From positions 744,001 through 808,000 of the forward strand of contig OY744465.1 in assembly GCA_963556145.1 (NCBI GenBank): DNA of 64,000 nt, in the 5' to 3' direction. Under the pieces are notes generated by a model. That model did no database searches. It was not told where the DNA came from and worked only from the letters and a program-made list of their open reading frames with translations. Both the position numbers and the translations under genes were made by a program. The first letter of the stretch is position 1. Each line of letters begins with the position of its first letter. The DNA comes from Hygrocybe punicea (lineage: Eukaryota > Basidiomycota > Agaricomycetes > Agaricales > Hygrophoraceae). Below, piece by piece: positions 10,285-21,467 of the stretch.

Positions 10285-10960
10285 CTACCCAGGTACTAAA
10301 TCAGGCATATCCACTTCGTCATCATCTGCATCCACATCCCACTCGGACTCAAAGGGCGGAGAGGTGGCTCTGTGTTTCCCTAGTTCAGATAAGCATGGTT
10401 GTGACTTGTGTAACACATACCCCTCCATGTTGAGCTCGTTCAGCATGACTGAATTATCATTTGTATTGTCTGAAATAATGTGGCCTTGGATACCCACCTC
10501 AAGCTACACTGCCATCAGTTGTGTCCAAGCAAATGAAAATATTACGTATGACAACACAGATGGCAAGAAACTCAACAAGACGAGCATGGAAGGTGTATCC
10601 TTCAAGAAAAAGGGTGCTTGCAGTATTGTTGACAGCCAGTGAAACCAAATGAATTGCACCGGTATGCCTGAGAGCCATGACACAGGAGTTCACATCCCCA
10701 GCAATGTTTGGAAAGTGGGGTGCGATGTTCTGCCAAAGTGATTCAGTGCCAGATTGTCGGAGTGCATCAAGTACTTACTTTCCACCAAAACAAAACCATG
10801 TAGGACCACCATGTAGTTTGGACCCGATAGCTGGCAGTGCGAAGTGCTTGAGCAACTTCCAGTGCCTCATCATCAACCGAGAAGTCTTCAACAGTGAAAT
10901 TTGCGGTCAACATCATGGTGTGACAAGTCAGACAGAGGGGATGATAGGAAGCATTCACAT
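10285..10960 (-). pseudogene. Unidentified coding-like fragment inside hAT element
   Basis: The minus strand reads like eroded exons. VEDFSVDDEALEVAQAL is near 10880. GSKLHGGPTWFCFGGK lies in another frame, followed by an in-frame GTAAGT-like donor. LWQNIAPHFPNIAGDVNSC continues to FLEGYTFHARLVEFLAIC. A last acidic stretch ESEWDVDADDDEVDMPDL ends at 10285. I do not recognise the family. It may be a second captured host gene or part of a related transposon. Confidence 0.35.
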
Positions 10961-11126
10961 CAATCCTACATTTATTTAAATGTCAGCACTAAGCGAGCGA
11001 AGCAAGCCACATACTACACATTGCAAACGGAGCCGAGCAACATCCGTGATTGGAACTCAATGAAGCCTGTGGAACTTGGCAAATATTTTGGAGTTGGGAT
11101 TCTGGAAAGTGAAATCTGCATGAATA

Positions 11127-12030
11127 CTAAACCAGAAACAGATCATTAGCCAAATGATAAAACACCGTATATTCAAGAAACCTACATCTGGGTGATGCTA
11201 GACCAAATGAGGGAAAAAAAGATGTAGAGTTCAGAAAATGGCAAGGACTCATGGCCGAGTAAGCTGGCGACATCAAGGAATCAGTCAGTGATGAAGTTGC
11301 ACATGGTAAAGTCGTAAATGGGGACATCAGAGAGAAGGACGGAGATGTAGGTGAATAGTGAGGACTCATAGGTGAGTAACCTGGTGAGGTAAGGTTGGGG
11401 ACTGGAGACATTGGTGAATAAGTTGGCGATGTCGGTCAGCATCCATGATCATAGAATGGTGAAGTTGGGGAAGTTGCACCACTGAAGGGTGATTGAGGAA
11501 CATATACGGGGGAGGTTGGAGAGTGGGCATTTTGTGAGCTGGGACTGTACATCGAGCCTGCAGGAATTCCTATTGGGCTCTGACTGAAGACTGACCACTG
11601 GAAGGTCCCTGGGTCCTCCCAACCATTACCTGCAAGCGGTGAGAAAGCAGCAGACTAACCCTTGAACATCCCACCCTCCCACATAGGAGAGTCAGCGTCA
11701 TAAGGTGTCATTACCCCCTGACCCAGCATCATACCTCCATCAGCTGATACCAACAGCATTTTGTGCATAGGTAACCGATGATCCACAATGGCATCCTTTA
11801 ACACATTGATATTGACCGCAACATTGAAGGATGGTGTACCCATGGGAGCCATTTGACCAAATATAATGTTCTCGGAAAATGACCTCCTCCAGATCGTCAT
11901 CCTTTCTGTGCCACACAATGACTGATCAGATTTGGACGAACAGCGCATAATAACAGTAGAATCATGAGACCATATTAGTATAAGGATTAAGAGAAGCAAG
12001 AAGGTCAAGTATCTGTGGAGAGGTTGAAGG
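11127..12030 (-). pseudogene. RPB1: Degraded fragment of RNA polymerase II largest subunit (RPB1), with CTD heptads
   Basis: The minus strand reads LDLLASLNPYTNMVS, a frameshift, then DSTVIMRCS. This is followed by SENIIFGQMAPMGT and LKDAIVDHRLPMHKML, then LGQGVMTPYDADSPMW, the conserved end of the RPB1 core. Degenerate C-terminal repeats follow: SPTSPVYVPQSP, TSPTYSPMSP, then LTSPGYSPMSPHYSPTSPS. Stops occur after MFKG and after FYDHGC, where functional copies would continue. It starts just after an AG that looks like an intron acceptor. With no polymerase core it cannot be functional. It lies on the same strand as the hAT transposase, between the transposase stop and the element terminus. 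Confidence 0.85.
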
Positions 12031-12178
12031 GGGAATGAGCCATGCTAGTCATGGTAACTCCCATTCACAAACGCTCACTCGGCACTCAGCGCTCAGCACC
12101 CAATTCTAGATCCTTATTCATGATTGTACTGTATCAAACCAAATGTAATAATGAGTCCCATGTTACAGATGGTAACTA

Positions 12179-15100
12179 TTACTGATCTGCTTGAATTTCA
12201 TCTTCTTCTACATCCCATTCCACTTCAGCAGCATCATCTTCAAGTATTTCAATATATGGCTCGAGATCACATTCTTCCACTTGATCAGAATTCCACATGG
12301 CAAGGTCAACAAGAGACTGGCGCCAGTTGAATTTTAGCATTTCAAGTTCCTCAAATCATTCAGCACTGAGTCGCGATCGGCAATCAGAAGCAACCAGCTT
12401 GCCAGCTGAAAATAACAGTTCGCAAGGGACTGAGGAGGCCTGAACAGGAAGAATGTCAAGGGCAATTCTTGCAAGCGTAGGATACACCTTGGTGTGATTC
12501 TGGGCCAGAAATTGGTAAGGCCCTGAGTCAACAAGAACCACTTACACTCCACCATTCTACAATATCAGTCTCTTTTGAGACATCCTGTGGGATATCTGTC
12601 AAGTATCGGCAAAGCTCTGCTCACCATCCCTCATTAGATATTGAATGAGAAAGAAGCAGCCGGCGGTGTAAATCAAAATCATCAACTTCGTTTTCATCAT
12701 CAGCAGGGAATGATGGTGTTTTCACAGGTGATCCTGGAGCTGGCATAGCGAAAGGAGAGTAGCCAATGTTATGATAGGCCTCCATCTGTAACTATAGTCA
12801 ACAGATAGCAGGAAAGATGACTGACACAAACACCATATTCTCAACAATTTTTTCAGCCTCTGCTTGCCAATTATTTGCATCGTGGTTACCAGCTGCAATA
12901 TCTGTCATTTGTTCTTCTGCTTCTCCCCAAGAGCTTGATGTAGTTAAGTTTGTAGTATGGGTGCAACACTAAAAGCTTTTCTGTAATCATCTCGAATCCA
13001 CCAGCAGAAGTAGGCACATACCTAATGTGAGAATGTATGCTGGTTTCTCATCAAATTGGGTGTAATACTTCTTGATTTTCTTGAGACCATCCATTATCGC
13101 GTCTTTGTAAAGTTGATATCTTGGATTGTCACACTTGGCTTCCCACGCAGTTTGTAAATGTTCCAGTGCTGGAATAGCACGCCAAAGCATAGGCTTCTTG
13201 TCTGCTGAGAAATATTGTTGGATTTTGTTTGCATCCTACAGTTCCACATTATCACAGCAACCGTAAGTTTTAAGCAAGACCAACTTATGGCAAGAATTGT
13301 CTTCACATCAAGGACCCAGGTCTAGTCGGCCTCTTTCAGTTGGAACGCTGACCATGGTATGCATTTGACAATCTGCCCATCTTGGCAAATTGTTGTGATG
13401 GGTCCATATAACTCATCAGCGGATGCAATAAAAATTTTGATGGGCTATGTCTCGGTGAGCATGTGAATGATGCCAAGGATATTGAAATACTGACCTGTTT
13501 GAGCTGATGTGCTCTACTGAGCATGTTGAATGCGGTACCCCACCGAGTGTTACCATGGAGAGGAATTTTGAGAGGGGTTGTGATGCTGCACTGCAGCTGG
13601 AGCTTCTCAAAATACTCGATGCGCTGTCCTGACAACTGGATCTAGGGGGGGAATAGTAAACAGTAAGATGACAATAGAGACTCCACACCTTGATGGCAAG
13701 TGTTCGGATGGCAGATATGACATCCAAAGAATGGCCAAGGACCCGGTTTCCTGGTAATGACGGGTCGTACTCCCAAATTTCCATAGCAGTTTCAACCATG
13801 GCAATCTTGGTGATATGGGACATGAAGTCAATAGTTCCCAGCTTCACGACATGGGCAAGGCATCTATAATGTAAAGGTTGAGAATGATCAACTCTGAGAG
13901 AAATGAAAATGCTCGCAGAAGATGGCACTCATCTGCAGGCCACATTTCAAGTTTTCGGCGTGCATGAATATTCTTGATGGTAAGGCAAGTCGTGTCATTA
14001 TTTGAAGTATTGTCAGCCATCACGCAAAACAGCTAATTGTGTAGGTGAATCAGCCATAGTAAAATAGATTACGGAATACCTTTGAGCTCTTGGCGTCGAT
14101 AATACCAATCCGGTCGCAAAGCCCGAAAACATATTTCCCAAGATTATCCCCACTATGTTCACCAGAAATCCCATGGAACACAATTACCTCGGAATGGAGG
14201 GACCACTTGGAATCCTTGATCTCGATCCAATGCACAGTAATTCCAAGGAAGGATGCCTTTGTGGTGTCAACTGTCCAACTGTCAAAGGTGGCAGAAACCT
14301 TGCCTGGTGCTGTCTGAAATATGAACTTGGAGGAGCCTCTTGTTCAAGCCAAATTCACACTCACTGAAATGCTTTTTCTGAAGTCCTGGAGCAATTGAAC
14401 AAACTCATTATGAATGTAGGTCATTGTGACGGCAAGTTGGGTTGTAGATCCAAATGGGAATCTAGTAAGTGGGAACCAGAGAGGATTGGACCTATCCGAT
14501 TGGTCGGGTTGGTTTCCGGATTGATTTGGGTGTCGGATCCAGTTGGGTCGTGGAGTTGACAAAGAGTTTTTAGGTATAGTAAGGGCGGGTTTGTTACGGG
14601 ATAACGGAAAGTGGTGAGAGACTTAGTACGAAAGGGTTCTGTGGGTTTTGGGGTGAAGAGTCAACCTGTATTATTGGTACAACTATCTCTACATTTTATA
14701 GTACTTAAACAAGGTGGTGCTCTGCACAGGCCAGTTAGGAGAAGAGGCAGTAAACGTCAAATCTACTGAAACATATCAACCCGATCAGTGTCTCTATGAA
14801 ACGTGATAGGAACTGTAGTATAGGAGTGAACCGGTGTTGATGATCATCGTGATGAGAATGTATACAATCGGGTTGAGTGTCGCACTGTGTTACAGATCGG
14901 GTCCGGATCCGGGTTTGGTGGATTTTGGAACATATTTTGATTGGGTTCATTATAGGTCTTTGTGCGGATTCGGGTTGTGTCGTATATGTTGGGTTTTCGT
15001 GTATAGAGGGACCCTGCCCTCTACATCGTGACGTTGTGGGTAGATGGAAGGTCAGCTTCAGTGGAGCGTGGTCTCATGGTGACGAGACAATTCATGAATG

Positions 15101-15759
15101 AGAAATTGTTCGCGACAGCTAAAGACTGTTAATAATTAAAAAACGCACTTTCCAAAAATTCGGGACATGAACCGATTACCTGATCATCACACACAATAAA
15201 CTTGGAAACTGCATGTAGAACACCCTCGCACATGAAATCTTTTGGTCCGTTGATTTTGGGAAATACATCACTGAGCATTCCTTGTTGACTTCGTCCAGCT
15301 TTACATTTGTTTTTGGCCATTCGCATCTCTTTCCACACCGGCTGTGGAATTGCCCAGTGGTGGATGGTAATGTGTTCGGCATCACAGCATGTTTTGTAAA
15401 CTTCATAATGCTGATGGATGTGTTGCCGACATGAAGAGTTGCCTCCGATGTGGAAGGCTTTGCGCATGCCATGGCCAGAAATGAAGGCATTGTCGGTTTT
15501 AGTAACTCGAGCACTGGGATAATAGTTTAGAGACATACTTGCACACTTTGCACCAGCGCCCTTTCAATGTTTGTATGACATTTTTATTTGTAAACTTGAT
15601 GGTGACTCTGTTGGAAAAGATGGTAAGCAGATCACGCAAAGAATCAGCCTTGACTAAATTCTGATCTGGGAGCTCAAATTCTTGTTGGCAAGCTATTGTA
15701 TGTGTCTGAAAACCTCTACATTTGAAGGAGCGACCACAATACTGGCATAGTGAATCCAT
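12179..15759 (-). pseudogene. hAT transposase (decayed, interrupted)
   Basis: Order from the N-terminus: zinc finger CQYCGRSFKCRGFQTHTIAC (15.74 kb); GVLHAVSKFIVCDDQ (15.2 kb); NCLVTMRPRSTEADLPSTHNV, interrupted by a 592-bp insertion, then MTYIHNEFVQLLQDF (14.4 kb). Next come WTVDTTK..HWIEIKDSKW..SEV (14.2 kb), RCLAHVVKLGTIDFMSHITKIAM (13.8 kb) and PLKIPLHGNTRWGTAFNMLSRA (13.55 kb). AWEAKCDNPRYQLYKDAI (13.1 kb) precedes the dimerisation domain YPTLARIALDILPVQASSVP and LLFSAGKLVASDCRSRL (12.4 kb). An acidic tail stops at 12179. Several introns are plausible; stops and frame changes elsewhere mark decay. It is a different hAT lineage from the intact element at 55-62 kb. Confidence 0.8.
14432..15023. 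mobile_element. 592-bp insertion in the hAT transposase coding region
   Basis: Splits the conserved STHNVT / MTYIHNEF junction of the transposase. The flanks carry near-identical CATTGTGACG (14422-14431) and CATCGTGACG (15024-15033), probably the target duplication. The interior is rich in GGGTTCGG/GGATCC-type short repeats at both ends. Read on the minus strand the right end begins TAGAGGG, compatible with a hAT-type non-autonomous element, but the two ends do not match each other well. Confidence 0.55.
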
Positions 15760-15780
15760 GCTAATTCTTGGCTCAGGTGG

Positions 15781-16330
15781 TTTGTGCTATAGACTAAGTC
15801 AATGGGAATATTTCTTGAGTGTAGGTGGTAAGAGAAAATTCACCTGCACAGGTGGTGGGGGCAAAAAGGGAGGTGCAACAAACATGAGGCATCGTTGAAT
15901 CATTGAATAATTGATAACGCAATAATGCTTGGAACGTGATTGACGTGGAATAAATTTCTTGTAATGGTATTATCAGGGTCTTGCAAGCCTCAGCCCATTA
16001 CAAGGCCTCCAGGAAATTTCTGACAAGCAGCCCTTAACCAGCAAGAACTGTACCTGGGTCAACCTACCACACCACATTTCCCCAGCAAGAGCTGTCTTTT
16101 GGGTTAATCTACCCCCCAGCAAGCAACTGCACTATATGTACCTACCCTTTGCAACTATATCTGCGATTGTGTGGATGAAAACAACTGGGTCTACTGAAAT
16201 TAGATATGATTGTATTGAGAATTTTTCTACCCCTGGATAATTAAACTTGTAGGTATGTATTATATTTACCTTGCCATGTAAAAACATCAGCACTTTTCTA
16301 AGAATTCATCTTGTAATAAAAATACCAAAT
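15781..16330. other. Unassigned AT-rich spacer
   Basis: Follows the decayed hAT transposase start. It contains three loosely similar stretches with CCAGCAAGAACTGT / CCCAGCAAGAGCTGT / CCCAGCAAGCAACTG (16.04-16.12 kb). No gene is seen. The missing right terminus of the hAT element may lie here in eroded form. Confidence 0.3.
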
Positions 16331-16332
16331 TA

Positions 16333-16878
16333 CAGCTGTTTGTGTAAATGAAATGAATCAATTGAATAATATGGACTTGGAGAAATTTTCTGTGCTCTAT
16401 CTTGTATCTCATGAAATACTGCATTTTTGTCCTTTGAGTCAAATATTACTCTGTATTCTATTTGTATGTATTGGGCTTGAAATATCACATGAATCATATT
16501 TATGGGATCAAAGAACCACAATGAAGAAAAATACGGTATATGAGCTGATAGCCCTTGAAAAACTGAACAATTTTCTCCATACAATCTTGTTCATAGGAGC
16601 TCTTTTGATGCCATAATTTTACAATATCATATTGGGTGTCAAAAATACTACTTTACGTCTTTTATTTCATCCACCACTCATCATACACTAAATATAGTCC
16701 AAATGTAATTACAGGAGCTGATAGCCCTTAGCAAATAGTACAACTTTCCCTCTGTAACCATGTCAATCCATGCAGTATTTCATGAGATACAAGATAGAGC
16801 ACAGAAAATTTCTCCAAGTCCATATTATCAATTGATTCAAAAAATTTCAAAAAGTGCCATCATTTACACAAACAGCTG
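16333..16878. mobile_element. Foldback MITE, TA-flanked (CAGCTGTTT family)
   Basis: A 546-bp element whose ends are CAGCTGTTTGTGTAAATG and its reverse complement, with TA on both sides (16331-16332, 16879-16880). Long arms hold CTTGTATCTCATGAAATACTGCAT (left) and the matching inverse (right). The same inner block occurs in the foldback at 60718-61525, so both belong to one family. No coding capacity; probably moved by a Tc1/mariner-type transposase. Confidence 0.75.
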
Positions 16879-16880
16879 TA

Positions 16881-17899
16881 AATCCATTATACATCACGGG
16901 TAAACACCTGCCATTCACTAAGCAGTGGTGAGGGTGACAAATGGGTGCTGGGACTACAGGGGGATTCAAAGGAAGCTGGGAGGGTGCTGGATAGGGAGTG
17001 GGGAGGCTGGGAGGAGCAGGTGACACCTGGGTGGGTGCAATTCAGATCTAGGACAGCTAAAACTCCCCTGGTATAACAGAAGGTGGGTAGACCACATCCC
17101 CTGCTGCCCTCAGAAACCCTCTATGGCACTCAAAAGCAGCCAGAATGCACCATTGTTGCTAGGGGTGCTGTAACACTATTGCCAGACATTGGTGGCCTTT
17201 TGGAAGCTGAAAGGTTTCCTGCAAAGACAGTAGGGGGATGGGAAAATAGTAGGAAAGGAGGCACAGCAGGGAGCTGGAAGTAGAGTTCAGGGGATCATCG
17301 GAGCTGTTCAGTAACAGAGGATTTCGGATTCATCTGAGCTCAAACACACTCGCTGTGGATTTTGAATTCCACTTGAATTTCAGCCACAATTCCAGACCAC
17401 CCTCCCTTGTTTGCATTCTAGAGACTCAGATATTACATTTCACATCTGGCTTAAGTGGACAAAAGTGTACCATACATACAACAGAATATAGCTAGACATT
17501 ACCACATTTTACTTGGCCTTACAAAACTAGTTATTGAATCTATACTCATTTCTTTTGCAAAAAATAGCTTGCAGGTAGTTCAAATTATACCAGATCCACT
17601 CCATAATCAGTCTCCATCACATACTCCTTGTGAACTTTGGTGAATGTTCATGCAGTGTGCAAATCAATACAAGCTCTGAATTCTGGAATGAAACCAGTAA
17701 AAAAACATTTAAACCCAGTTGCCATATCAGGACACACTTGTCACTCTGTCCCTGAGAGGAATGAATCACCTAGATGGCTGAAAACTGGGTATATGATAAC
17801 AATTTTCCCATAAATGGAAGAACTCGTAAAAAAAGACAGTGCCAGGGTGGCAGACCCAGGATCACCCCATAATATTACATCAATCCAATACCAAGTCAT
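16881..17899. other. Intergenic region, no gene recognised
   Basis: About 1 kb downstream of the Crinkler-like gene. 16.92-17.06 kb is G-rich on the plus strand (GGGTGCTGG/GGGAGG words). The rest is AT-rich. Short frames lack any motif. Confidence 0.4.
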
Positions 17900-20800
17900 C
17901 TATGAGTTCCCCGTATGATATTTGTACATCCAATCGGTATGCGGGGAATTTTCTGCCAAATCCTTGAGAGGTTGCATATGTCCGCATGCCCTATCTTGCT
18001 GGGTAGAAAAGGAGGGTGTGGCGATGCCGAGCAAAGTTTCAAACTCATCAACTATACTTGCCTCCTTTAAAATGCCATAAGTTTCTGGATCAGCACCTCG
18101 AATGGATATGGAGTATCGGTTGCAGGAATCCACCACCAAACGCTTCGCCTTGACATCTTCTTGCAATGTTCGGGTCCGCTCTTTGTTCTTGTTGCTTCCC
18201 TTCCGATATCGTGCGAGCTGATTCATGGCCAACATCCATTCTGCTTCCAATCGTTGGAACTCGTCATCGTCCGTGGGAAAACCGGGGGTGGTAACCTTAA
18301 GTTTAGATCCAGTTTTTTGATGCTTGGACTCTGTGCCGAGTTCCATCAGTATGGCAAGGTAAGGAAGGGTGCCATCATCTGGAATGGCGCCGCGTCGCAT
18401 TTTAGGTTCTGCTTTCGTATCCGCCGTCAATTGGAATTTGATTTGCGCAACGCAATCCGAAAGCAGTTCGGGATCAAAGGGAGCGCCGGCATCCACAGGG
18501 CCGATGTATACGACCATGAGGAAATCAATTGTAGTTTGGTTGAAACAGCATTGTAGTGCCACTTGACGGGCCCACAGGTTTGCCAGAAAATCCCTGATCA
18601 ACTCCGTCAATTGGAATATAAGCCGTGATGGGAAATATACTTCACCGACTGGGTTTCTCAGGTAATTGAACCTTCGTGACAATCCAATGCGTAAAATTGA
18701 CATACGCTTTGGCAAAGGCGGTGTTAAACTTCTCCTGGTTTGAGCCAGCCCACGTTGCCGTGCCGAAGAGTTTGCTGAGGACGTCGAGGAGGCGAACTGG
18801 CTTTGAGCAATTGTGACACGATTGTTCGACCGGGGCTGCGTAGTCACGCGCAGTGAGAAGAAGTATCCGAGCACTAAGTTCGCCTAAAAGGCCTTTGTCG
18901 ACCAAGCCGGCGGCACATAGGTCGGCACATAATGTTTTCAGTACCTTCCCCAAGAGTTTCCGATCGGAAGTGTTGTACAAGATATCGATAGCCCCCAAGA
19001 CGAGGATCGGTTCAGATGGAGTATGCGTATAAAACAATGAATGATCGTCGGAGAAGCCTGTTAGAAGTCTCATGTGGTGAGCAACACTTCGGTCTGCTAA
19101 TTGAATCGCTTCGGCACCGGCTAAAACCGGATCAAGGCAGAAGCGTTGCGAGACAACCGCAAAAACATGACTCTTGTCTTTTGGATTGAATGGCTGCCCG
19201 TTGGTAAGTTTCTTGGAGGCCGAGCACACAAGTTCATCAGGTCCCCCCACTCGCAGTAGCGCGATCCATCTGATATTAGGATGAATGTAGGCACACGAGA
19301 GGCATACAAGGAGACATACAAAGGTCGCCCGTATTGGGCGAGATGACCAATGGTTTCAAAAGTATCCATGTGAAACTCCTTTACCGTGTGACTGGAAGCT
19401 ATGGCATGTTGGTCGAAATCGAGGGCGATGTACGGTGGCACTAGTTGGCGAAGTTCCTTCCGAAATCGCAGTGAGAGCACTGACAATACTTCAGGCGAGG
19501 TTGCATGAGCTTGGGGGAAAGACTCACTGTTTTTAGGAGAAGGGGCATGATACGAGATGTTTGACTTCGTTCCCATAAACACGTACCACATCTTCGTCGA
19601 GGATAACTGGGATTGCAATAAACGCATCAAAATCCAAAAACACAATTCAAGCTCGTTAGCTTCATCAAAGTATGTGATGCATAAAGGAGTTTCGCCCGGA
19701 AATTCGGCCTGCACAAATTGCATGAGGTCTTCGACGGCCTTCTTTGTAAAATTCTCGTAGCATTGCTGAGCAAACTTTATTGGATCCCATTGTGGATTAT
19801 CACATTCCCCGGTATCATTGCGTTTAGGGCTCTTGGTTGAACCTGGTTTTTTTGCCTGTCAACAGGAGATTAGTGCACCGAACACAAGAGGGAAATAATG
19901 ACTTGCCTTCTTTGCCTCTTCAACGACATGTTCAAAAAATTCTTGTCGGTATCGACGGTCTGTCTCCATGAGTTGATGCCAAGCATTACGTAGGTCTGGT
20001 CCATTGAGACCACGCTCCGCTTTTAAAGACTTAAGCCTGTCACGCATAGCCGCATACGCAGCACCAAGGAAACTGGCGGCGAAGACATGAGCGCTGATGT
20101 TCAAGTCGTTATCCAACGGCAAATTCTTGAAGTAACGAAACACAAAGGCATCGGAGAGAGGATAACCGGGATCATTTGGATTTCGAAGACATATAGGGAG
20201 GGTGAAAACATGATTGCCAGCCTGGCACGAAAATAATCACACAAAAAATCTTGCAGAGCGCCATTAACACACCTCTGTAAGCATCCGTGATTTTCCTGTT
20301 CCAGAACTTTGGACCACCGAGATCGCCTTGGCATAAAAAGCTTTCACATTGGTACGCTCCTCCATGTCAAGACGTTCGAGATGGTCAATGATATCCTCGG
20401 CGGCATTTCCGACAAATTCAGTACTGTAGGCTTCAGCTAGACCTATTGGCATTAAAGATGAGACGAGCATCTTAGATATAGAGTGGTATCACTCCTGACT
20501 AGTACATTCGGCGACATGAGTTCGACGGCGATGCCAACAGAGAGATAACAGACCGGCTTTCAGCTTCGTATGCTCCACCATGGTGAGGGTCTGAGGACAT
20601 GCCAAGATGCATGGGGAACCACGAAAACGGGAGAAAAAGAAGAGAGGTGGCAGACGCGAGGCAACCGAACGTGGGTTCAAAATAGCGCGATCGTCAATAT
20701 TCAGATTTACGAGTGATGGGGCCTACTTACCAGGAGCCGTTGATGACTGGAGGATCTCTGTATATGCGTTAGATGTCATCCAATCTTCATTGAAATGCAG

Positions 20801-21287
20801 ATGTCGCACTCAAGCTTCGTATTTCCTTGAATGATCCCTTCACTCGTGCCGAATCCAACATAATTACCAACTCCGGATGCTTGTTGAGCAAACCCATCCA
20901 GTTCTGGTTCTTTTCATAGGACGGGTCGAGTAGTCCCTCCGAGGTTGATACAATCGCCGCGAGAAGAAAGGCAGCCGCATAGAGAGAAGTAGGGTCGGAT
21001 AAGGATAATACAGGGAGGCCAACCGGCGGAACTCTATTGAGAACCTCAGCGTCCAAACGGGCATGGGCGGCATCGTTGAGTACCGGCACCATTTCCAGAC
21101 CTGTTGTGGGGGATCGGCAGGACGTCTGAGGCTCCCTTTCGCCATCACGAATAGAAGCGTCGACCACCATATGATCCTCATCACTGTGATAATCGGCAAG
21201 GGCAGACATTGCTGGTCTTAATCGACTGGATTTGAGATCACTTGCTGATGATTCGCCGGAACGTTGTCGCTTTAGCATTGATGGCAA
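17900..21287 (-). CDS. Crinkler-like P-loop NTPase with C-terminal nuclease-like domain
   Basis: Large fungal protein of the CRN-type architecture, NTPase followed by a restriction-endonuclease-like region. The biological target is unknown. Exon A (about 21287-20731) encodes a Ser-rich start and LNKHPELVIMLDSARVKGSF; it needs a one-base shift near 20790 to continue into NEDWMTSNAYTEILQSS. The link from A to the next exon is unclear. From there splicing is clean: about 20470-20273, 20221-19907, 19855-19320, 19269-18646 and 18593-17900. Walker A is SSGTGKSRMLTE (20.29 kb); Walker B is LCITYFDEANE (19.66 kb). Further landmarks are ASKKLTNGQPF, QLADRSVAHHMRLLTGFSDD and WARQVALQCCFNQTTIDFLM, then GPVDAGAPFDP..CVAQIKF, a likely D..QxK nuclease core. 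Intron 19856-19906 starts GCAAGT (GC-AG). Confidence 0.75.
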
Positions 21288-21467
21288 ACTCCGGATTGGC
21301 CATGTTTAGGATTTCAAAGTTTTCTCAAAGTTTGCTCGAGGTTACGTCTTTGAAGGCAAGGATCGTATAGCTATTTGCGATGCTAATGCAGACGTTGGTT
21401 TATCGTTCTCTCGAATGAATCTGGGCTGAATATTTATTTCTGCAGACTGCAGTCCAGGCCGGAAAAT

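Larger units (their letters stand above)
10025..15780 (-). mobile_element. Decayed hAT element carrying host-gene fragments
   Basis: The left end starts TAGTGTTTTAAAGTCCGG, the TAGNG start common in hAT elements. About 220 bp follow that are dense in repeats of the CCAGTCC/GACCGGTT type, like hAT subterminal transposase-binding arrays. The transposase lies on the minus strand at 12179-15759. Between it and the terminus are fragments unrelated to transposition (10285-10960 and 11127-12030). I could not find the opposite terminus, so the right boundary is only the transposase start plus a margin. Confidence 0.6.
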
